This document shows positions 1-7,486 of a stretch of DNA of 7,486 nucleotides, piece after piece. This DNA is from Actinomyces sp. GTDB taxonomy: Bacteria; Actinomycetota; Actinomycetes; Actinomycetales; Actinomycetaceae. The notes under the pieces were generated by a model. The model was not told the DNA's origin, ran no database searches, and was given only the letters and a program-made list of their open reading frames with translations. Within the stretch, counting starts at the first letter, position 1; each line of letters starts with the position of its first letter. Position numbers and translations under genes: made by a program. The DNA is taken from assembly GCA_012837655.1 (NCBI GenBank), contig DUQT01000198.1, forward strand, positions 1 through 7,486. The letters are read 5' to 3'.

Positions 1-3547
<3,547 letters not shown>

Positions 3548-3553
3548 AGTGAA

Positions 3554-3560
3554 TCCTTCT
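3554..3560 (-). promoter_or_regulatory. Ribosome-binding site of rpoC
   Basis: On the minus strand AGAAGGA lies 6 nt before the TTG at 3547-3545. It decides the start of rpoC, since the frame upstream is open back to TGA at 3646-3644 without any other ATG, GTG or TTG codon. Confidence 0.85.
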
Positions 3561-3595
3561 GTAGTACACCGGGTCCAGCGTGGGATGGTCCGGCT

Positions 3596-3623
3596 CCCCT
3601 GCCGCCCGCTGGAGCGGCCGGGG
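3596..3623 (-). repeat. GC-rich hairpin between rpoB and rpoC
   Basis: Read on the minus strand, CCCCGGCCGC is followed by an 8-base loop and then GCGGCAGGGG. This is a ten-position inverted repeat with a single G/A mismatch (4 bp, mismatch, 5 bp). The first arm is 3614-3623, the loop 3606-3613, the second arm 3596-3605. The bases after it (GAGCCGGACC) contain no T-run, so termination is unlikely. It could be a pause, an mRNA-processing or stability element, or a chance result of GC-rich sequence. The structure is seen directly; any function is inference. Confidence 0.55.
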
Positions 3624-3683
3624 CGCCTGCTCGCCCTCGCAAATCAACTGACTTCGCAGTGACTTGTAAAGGCGGGAGGCGGA

Positions 3684-6600
3684 CTAAATATCGTCGATTA
3701 GAGCGCCCGAGCTGGGGCGAGACTCCATGCTGATGCCCAACTCCTCCGAAGCCGATCGGCCGGAGTCGTTCTGAGTTGACAAGTCGATTGCGTTTCCTTC
3801 AACGTCGAGAGCCTCCACGTTCAAGCACAGTGAACGCATCTCGTACATGAGGACGCGGAAGGACTCGGGAATACCCGGCTCTGGGATGTCCTCGCCCTTC
3901 ACGATCGAGTTAACAACTGAAACACGGCCCTGCATGTCATCCGACTTGATGGTCAGTAGCTCCTGCAGAGCGTAGGCAGCACCGTAAGCCTCGAGTGCCC
4001 ACACCTCCATCTCGCCGAAACGCTGGCCACCGAACTGGGCTTTACCGCCCAGCGGCTGCTGCGTAATCATCGAGTACGGGCCCGTGGAACGAGCGTGGAT
4101 CTTGTCATCCACCAGGTGGTGCAGCTTAAGCATGTAGGTGTAGCCAACCGCGATCGGGTACGGGAACGGCTCACCGGAGCGTCCGTCGTACAGGGTGGTC
4201 TTACCGTCATCGTCGATCAGACGGTCACCATCACGGTTCGGCAGCGTGTTCTTCAGCAGACCCATGAGGGCTACCGGCTCTAGACCGTCGAACACCGGGG
4301 TTGCCACGTTCGTTCCGGCCTCGGCAGTGATGCCTTCTTCCGGAATGTACTTGGCCCAGTTTTCGCCGTTCTTAACAGCTTCGGAAACGTCCCAACCCAT
4401 GGCTGCAATCCAGCCCAGGTGGTATTCCAGAACCTGACCGATGTTCATACGCGGCGGAACGCCCAGCGGGTTCAAGATGATGTCAACCGGAGTACCGTCC
4501 GCAAGGAACGGCATGTCCTCAATCGGGAGGACCTTGGAGACAACACCCTTGTTACCGTGACGGCCTGCAAGCTTGTCACCAATGGTGATCTTGCGGCGCT
4601 GTGCAACGTAGACACGAACCTTCTGCTGAACGCCAGGCTGCAGGTCATCTTCGTCAGCGTTCTGTTCACGAACACCAATAACGATGCCTGATTCACCGTG
4701 CGGCACGCGCATCGAGGTGTCACGAACCTCGCGAGCCTTCTCACCAAAGATTGCACGCAGTAGGCGCTCTTCCGAAGTCAGTTCGGTTTCACCCTTCGGG
4801 GTAACCTTTCCGACCAGGATGTCGCCTGCCTCAACCTCAGCACCAATGCGCACGATTCCGCGTTCGTCAAGATCCGCGAGCGCGTCCTCGGAAACGTTTG
4901 GAAGGTCACGCGTGATTTCTTCGTAGCCAAGCTTGGTTTCACGTGCGGCGATCTCGTATTCCTCAATGTGGATCGAGGTCAGCACGTCATCCTGGACGAC
5001 GCGGCGCGACAGGATGATCGCATCCTCGTAGTTCAGGCCTTCCCAAGACATGTAGGCAACCAGCAGGTTCTTACCAAGTGCGAGTTCGCCACCCTGCGTT
5101 GCGGGGCCATCAGCAATGAGGTCGCCCGGCTCAACGCGTTCGCCCTCGTTCACTGCAACAATCTGGTTGGTGCAGTTACCCGGGTTGGAACGGCCGAACT
5201 TCTCCAGGCGGTAAGAATCAGTACCGCCCTCATCGGTCATAACGGTTACGAGGTCGGCCGAAACTTCAGTGACGACACCCGCGTTCTTCGCGGTGATCAT
5301 TTCACCGGAGTCCAGCGCTGCACGACGCTCAATACCGGTACCGACAAGCGGTGCTTCCGTGGTTAGCAGTGGAACCGCCTGACGCTGCATGTTCGCACCC
5401 ATCAGAGCACGGTTAGCGTCATCGTGTTCGAGGAACGGAATCGCAGCGGTTGCAACCGACACCATCTGGCGTGCGGACACATCCATGAGGTCGATTTCCT
5501 CAACCGGTACCAGAGCCGGGTCTTCCCCAGCGATACGGCACACGACCTGGTCTTCCGTGAAGCGGCCTTCAGCATCAAGCGGAGCCGATGCCTGCGCGAT
5601 CGGGTGGCCGTCCTCTTCGTCAGCGGTTAGGTAGTGGATTTCGTCGGTGACCTGGCCGTCGCGGACAACGCGGAACGGGGTCTCGATGAAACCAAACGGG
5701 TTGATACGTCCGTAGGTCGCGAGCGAACCGATCAGACCAATGTTCGGACCTTCTGGCGTCTCAATAGGACACATGCGGCCGTAGTGCGACGGGTGAACGT
5801 CACGAACTTCCATGCCTGCACGGTCACGCGACAGACCACCGGGGCCCAGCGCCGAAAGACGACGCTTGTGCGTCAGACCCGCGAGCGGGTTGTTCTGGTC
5901 CATGAACTGCGACAGCTGCGACGTTCCGAAGAATTCCTTAATCGCGGCCGTTACCGGACGAATATTGATAAGTGAGGTCGGAGTGATCGCCTCGATATCC
6001 TGCGTGGTCATGCGCTCACGGATTGTGCGCTCCATGCGAGCCATACCGGTGCGAACCTGCGCCTGAATCAACTCACCAACAGCGCGGATACGACGGTTGC
6101 CGAAGTGATCAATGTCGTCCGTTTCAAGTGGGAGCTGTACGGATTCACCGTTGCGCATGCCGACGTACTTGACCTGGTCGCGCTCACGACCAGATGCGTT
6201 GCCGCGCTTGTGCAGGGCAAGCAGGTACTTAACGGTTGCAACGATGTCTTCCAGGCGAAGCGTTGACTCATCCAGGTCGGCTTCCAGACCAAGCTTCTTG
6301 TTGATCTTGTAGCGGCCAACCTTTGCGAGGTCGTAACGCTTTTCCTCAAAGTAGAAGTTGTTCAGCAGGTTCTCTGCGGCTTCTGCGGATACCTGCTCGC
6401 CCGGGCGGATCTTACGGTAAATATCGGTCAGAGCTTCAGCCTGATCGGTGACCGTGTCCTTCTCCAGGGTCTCCAGCAAAACCGGGTAGTCCTCGAACTC
6501 AACGCGTAGTTCAGACTCGGTCATACCCAGTGCCTTCAGGAAGTGGGTTACCGGCTGCTTACGCTTACGGTCGATACGGACGCCGACGGAGTCGCGCTTG

Positions 6601-7196
6601 TCGATCTCGAACTCGAGCCATGCACCACGGGACGGAATGATCTTTGCGGAGTAGATGATGCGGTCTGAGGTCTTGTCAGCCGCGGCCTCGAAATACACAC
6701 CGGGGGAACGGACTAGCTGTGAAACAACGACACGCTCAGTTCCGTTAATGATGAAGGTGCCGCGGTCAGTCATGAGCGGGAACTCGCCCATGAAAACAGT
6801 CTGCGACTTGATCTCACCGGTGGTTTGGTTCATGAAGTCCGCCTGAACATACAGCGGAGCTTCGTAAGTCTTATCCTTCTCGCGGCATTCTTCCACGCTG
6901 TACTTCGGAGGTTCGAAGTGGAACTCGCGGAAATCTAGAGACATGCGGTCGCCCACATCAACAACGGGCGACATCTCTGCGAAAATGTCTTCTAGGCCAG
7001 AAGTCGTAGGGAGCTTCTGAGCGCCGGATGCATTCGCTTCCTCTACGCGCTTACGCCATGCTTCGGTACCAAGTAGCCAATCGAAGCTCTCCAACTGGAG
7101 GCTAAGAAGGTTTGGCGCTTGCATCGGCTCGCGTAGCTGAGCGAAAGAGATTCTTTTGTTAACATGCTTTGCGGCAGATTTACTCTGTGCAGCCAA
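3684..7196 (-). CDS. rpoB: DNA-directed RNA polymerase subunit beta
   Basis: Beta forms the second half of the RNA polymerase active-site cleft and the rifamycin-binding pocket. The gene is complete at 1170 residues, within the usual actinobacterial range of about 1150-1180. Visible landmarks: the N-terminal lobe motif IINGTERVVVSQLVRSPGVY; the rifampicin region at about 424-450 with Gln430, Asp433, His443, Arg446 and Ser448, all sensitive-type residues (E. coli 513, 516, 526, 529, 531); GRMCPIETPEGPN at 473-485; GDKLAGRHGNKG with active-site Lys875 and Lys883 (E. coli Lys1065 and Lys1073); and GGKAQFGGQRFGEMEVWALE near residue 1050. The last 40 or so residues are a variable tail. Start TTG at 7196: an in-frame TAA lies 24 nt upstream with no other start codon between, and GAAGGA sits 6 nt before it; the next in-frame Met is residue 26 and would remove conserved N-terminal sequence. 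It is followed by rpoC. Oddities are Ala439 where mycobacteria have Ser, and a longer loop at about 330-357. Confidence 0.99.
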   Translation of the reverse strand: MAAQSKSAAKHVNKRISFAQLREPMQAPNLLSLQLESFDWLLGTEAWRKRVEEANASGAQKLPTTSGLEDIFAEMSPVVDVGDRMSLDFREFHFEPPKYSVEECREKDKTYEAPLYVQADFMNQTTGEIKSQTVFMGEFPLMTDRGTFIINGTERVVVSQLVRSPGVYFEAAADKTSDRIIYSAKIIPSRGAWLEFEIDKRDSVGVRIDRKRKQPVTHFLKALGMTESELRVEFEDYPVLLETLEKDTVTDQAEALTDIYRKIRPGEQVSAEAAENLLNNFYFEEKRYDLAKVGRYKINKKLGLEADLDESTLRLEDIVATVKYLLALHKRGNASGRERDQVKYVGMRNGESVQLPLETDDIDHFGNRRIRAVGELIQAQVRTGMARMERTIRERMTTQDIEAITPTSLINIRPVTAAIKEFFGTSQLSQFMDQNNPLAGLTHKRRLSALGPGGLSRDRAGMEVRDVHPSHYGRMCPIETPEGPNIGLIGSLATYGRINPFGFIETPFRVVRDGQVTDEIHYLTADEEDGHPIAQASAPLDAEGRFTEDQVVCRIAGEDPALVPVEEIDLMDVSARQMVSVATAAIPFLEHDDANRALMGANMQRQAVPLLTTEAPLVGTGIERRAALDSGEMITAKNAGVVTEVSADLVTVMTDEGGTDSYRLEKFGRSNPGNCTNQIVAVNEGERVEPGDLIADGPATQGGELALGKNLLVAYMSWEGLNYEDAIILSRRVVQDDVLTSIHIEEYEIAARETKLGYEEITRDLPNVSEDALADLDERGIVRIGAEVEAGDILVGKVTPKGETELTSEERLLRAIFGEKAREVRDTSMRVPHGESGIVIGVREQNADEDDLQPGVQQKVRVYVAQRRKITIGDKLAGRHGNKGVVSKVLPIEDMPFLADGTPVDIILNPLGVPPRMNIGQVLEYHLGWIAAMGWDVSEAVKNGENWAKYIPEEGITAEAGTNVATPVFDGLEPVALMGLLKNTLPNRDGDRLIDDDGKTTLYDGRSGEPFPYPIAVGYTYMLKLHHLVDDKIHARSTGPYSMITQQPLGGKAQFGGQRFGEMEVWALEAYGAAYALQELLTIKSDDMQGRVSVVNSIVKGEDIPEPGIPESFRVLMYEMRSLCLNVEALDVEGNAIDLSTQNDSGRSASEELGISMESRPSSGALIDDI

Positions 7197-7202
7197 AGGG
7201 GG

Positions 7203-7209
7203 TCCTTCC
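7203..7209 (-). promoter_or_regulatory. Ribosome-binding site of rpoB
   Basis: On the minus strand GGAAGGA ends 6 nt before the TTG at 7196-7194, the same spacing as for rpoC. With the in-frame TAA 24 nt upstream, it fixes the unusual TTG as the rpoB start. Confidence 0.85.
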
Positions 7210-7333
7210 CTGCTTTAATCGAATCAGCGCGCACGTCCTGGGCCCCTCGTGCTATCCATACCCTAACCACGCTTCGCGCATTCAATAATCGCGTGCAGGC
7301 ATAGTACACCTCGGACACACAGGCGTATCTCTC

Positions 7334-7350
7334 AACATATCTAAGATGTT
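7334..7350. repeat. Near-palindrome in the rpoB leader
   Basis: The 17 bases AACATATCTAAGATGTT (plus strand) have 5-bp arms, AACAT and ATGTT, with a further A/T pair inside after one mismatch. The element is AT-rich in contrast to its surroundings and lies about 20-35 nt downstream of the proposed transcription start. It could be a transcription factor operator or just chance. No family of regulator can be assigned from it. Confidence 0.3.
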
Positions 7351-7376
7351 TTTGCAACTCCACCCAGATCGGCGTG

Positions 7377-7406
7377 TCTTTACTCACGTTTTGCCTGATT
7401 TGTCAA
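7377..7406 (-). promoter_or_regulatory. Putative housekeeping-sigma promoter of rpoB-rpoC
   Basis: On the minus strand a perfect -35 hexamer TTGACA (7406-7401) is followed after 18 nt by TAAAGA (7382-7377), a partial match to the -10 consensus TATAAT. Transcription would begin near 7370. It sits about 30 nt past the terminator-like hairpin, a sensible place for the promoter of an independent rpoBC unit. The -35 is convincing; the -10 is weak and the spacer is one base longer than optimal. Confidence 0.55.
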
Positions 7407-7436
7407 GTGGGAGCCAGCCCCGCCCTCGGGAATTAC

Positions 7437-7479
7437 AAAACGCGTGAGGACAGGTTTGCACCTGCACCTCACGCGTTTT
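7437..7479. terminator. Intrinsic terminator, possibly bidirectional, upstream of rpoB
   Basis: There is a perfect 13-bp inverted repeat: AAAACGCGTGAGG at 7437-7449 and CCTCACGCGTTTT at 7467-7479. Inside it, CAGG (7451-7454) and CCTG (7461-7464) can pair around a 6-base loop TTTGCA. Read on either strand the GC-rich stem ends in TTTT; on the minus strand the T-run continues as TTTTGTAATT. This is the shape of a Rho-independent terminator working in both directions. It most likely ends the gene beyond the window's right edge and insulates rpoB, whose -35 box begins about 30 nt further on. Confidence 0.8.
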
Positions 7480-7486
7480 GCGTAAG

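Larger units (their letters stand above)
3548..3683 (-). other. rpoB-rpoC intergenic spacer (136 nt)
   Basis: This stretch lies between the rpoB TAG stop and the rpoC TTG start. It contains an imperfect GC-rich hairpin (3596-3623) and the rpoC ribosome-binding site. No T-run follows the hairpin, so it does not look like a full intrinsic terminator, and I see no convincing -35/-10 pair giving rpoC its own promoter. Read-through transcription from rpoB into rpoC is the simplest reading, as is usual for these two genes in bacteria. I found no small gene in the spacer. Confidence 0.8.
7197..7370 (-). other. Putative long 5' leader of rpoB
   Basis: If transcription starts about 7-10 nt after the proposed -10 (7377-7382), the rpoB mRNA has an untranslated leader of about 170 nt. 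It contains the rpoB ribosome-binding site, a near-palindrome at 7334-7350, and a 5-bp inverted repeat (GCACG/CGTGC at 7248-7252 and 7231-7235, 12-nt loop) about 35 nt before the start codon. A second -10-like hexamer TACTAT lies at 7301-7306 but lacks a matching -35, so a shorter transcript is possible. I recognise no known riboswitch or ribosomal-protein binding site. The leader boundary is inferred from the promoter call. Confidence 0.45.

Noticed and set aside
3596..3623. Intrinsic terminator between rpoB and rpoC
   Set aside because: The hairpin is real, but no T-run follows it on the minus strand, and termination here would uncouple the two core subunits. It is kept as a hairpin of unknown role.
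4968..5366. Plus-strand open frame of 132 codons opposite rpoB
   Set aside because: It is wholly antisense to conserved rpoB sequence, with no domain or convincing ribosome-binding site.
7301..7306. TACTAT as the -10 of the main rpoB promoter
   Set aside because: The hexamer is a fair -10, but the bases 17 nt upstream (GATACG) do not resemble a -35 and there is no properly placed extended -10 TG. The TTGACA-based promoter is preferred.

Overview
The window is a core housekeeping locus from a Gram-positive, moderately high-G+C bacterium, almost certainly an actinobacterium (Actinomycetota). It carries the two largest RNA polymerase genes, rpoB (beta) and rpoC (beta'), in that order on the minus strand. 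The actinobacterial assignment rests on three points. The beta' residue numbering for the first zinc site and the catalytic aspartates matches, from memory, M. tuberculosis RpoC. Beta' has the helical, charged insert of about 90 residues after its N-terminal zinc region that is typical of actinobacteria. Beta lacks the large inserts of proteobacterial enzymes. The rifampicin-region sequence, with Ala in place of the mycobacterial Ser at residue 439, resembles Actinomyces/Bifidobacterium-type sequences, so a member of or near Actinomycetaceae is my guess; genus is not resolved.

Layout, reading in the direction of transcription (high to low coordinates). At 7437-7479 there is a strong inverted repeat with T-runs on both sides, best read as an intrinsic, possibly bidirectional terminator closing the upstream unit. 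About 30 bases further on is a perfect TTGACA -35 box (7401-7406) with a plausible -10 (7377-7382), giving a leader of roughly 170 nt before rpoB. rpoB (7196-3684) is complete, 1170 codons, and starts with TTG behind a clear Shine-Dalgarno sequence. A 136-nt gap (3548-3683) holds a GC-rich imperfect hairpin and the rpoC ribosome-binding site. rpoC (3547 to the window edge) also starts with TTG, and 1182 codons are visible; the C-terminal end lies outside the window.

Beta and beta' together form the catalytic crab-claw of RNA polymerase and assemble with alpha, omega and a sigma factor. All catalytic, zinc-binding and bridge-helix/trigger-loop residues I checked are present, and I saw no frameshift or premature stop. 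The proposed promoter behind a terminator suggests rpoB-rpoC is its own transcription unit. No mobile element, CRISPR array, RNA gene or plus-strand gene is supported. I do not see a novel biological system here; the points worth a second look are the paired TTG starts, the long rpoB leader, the intergenic hairpin and small lineage-specific differences in beta.
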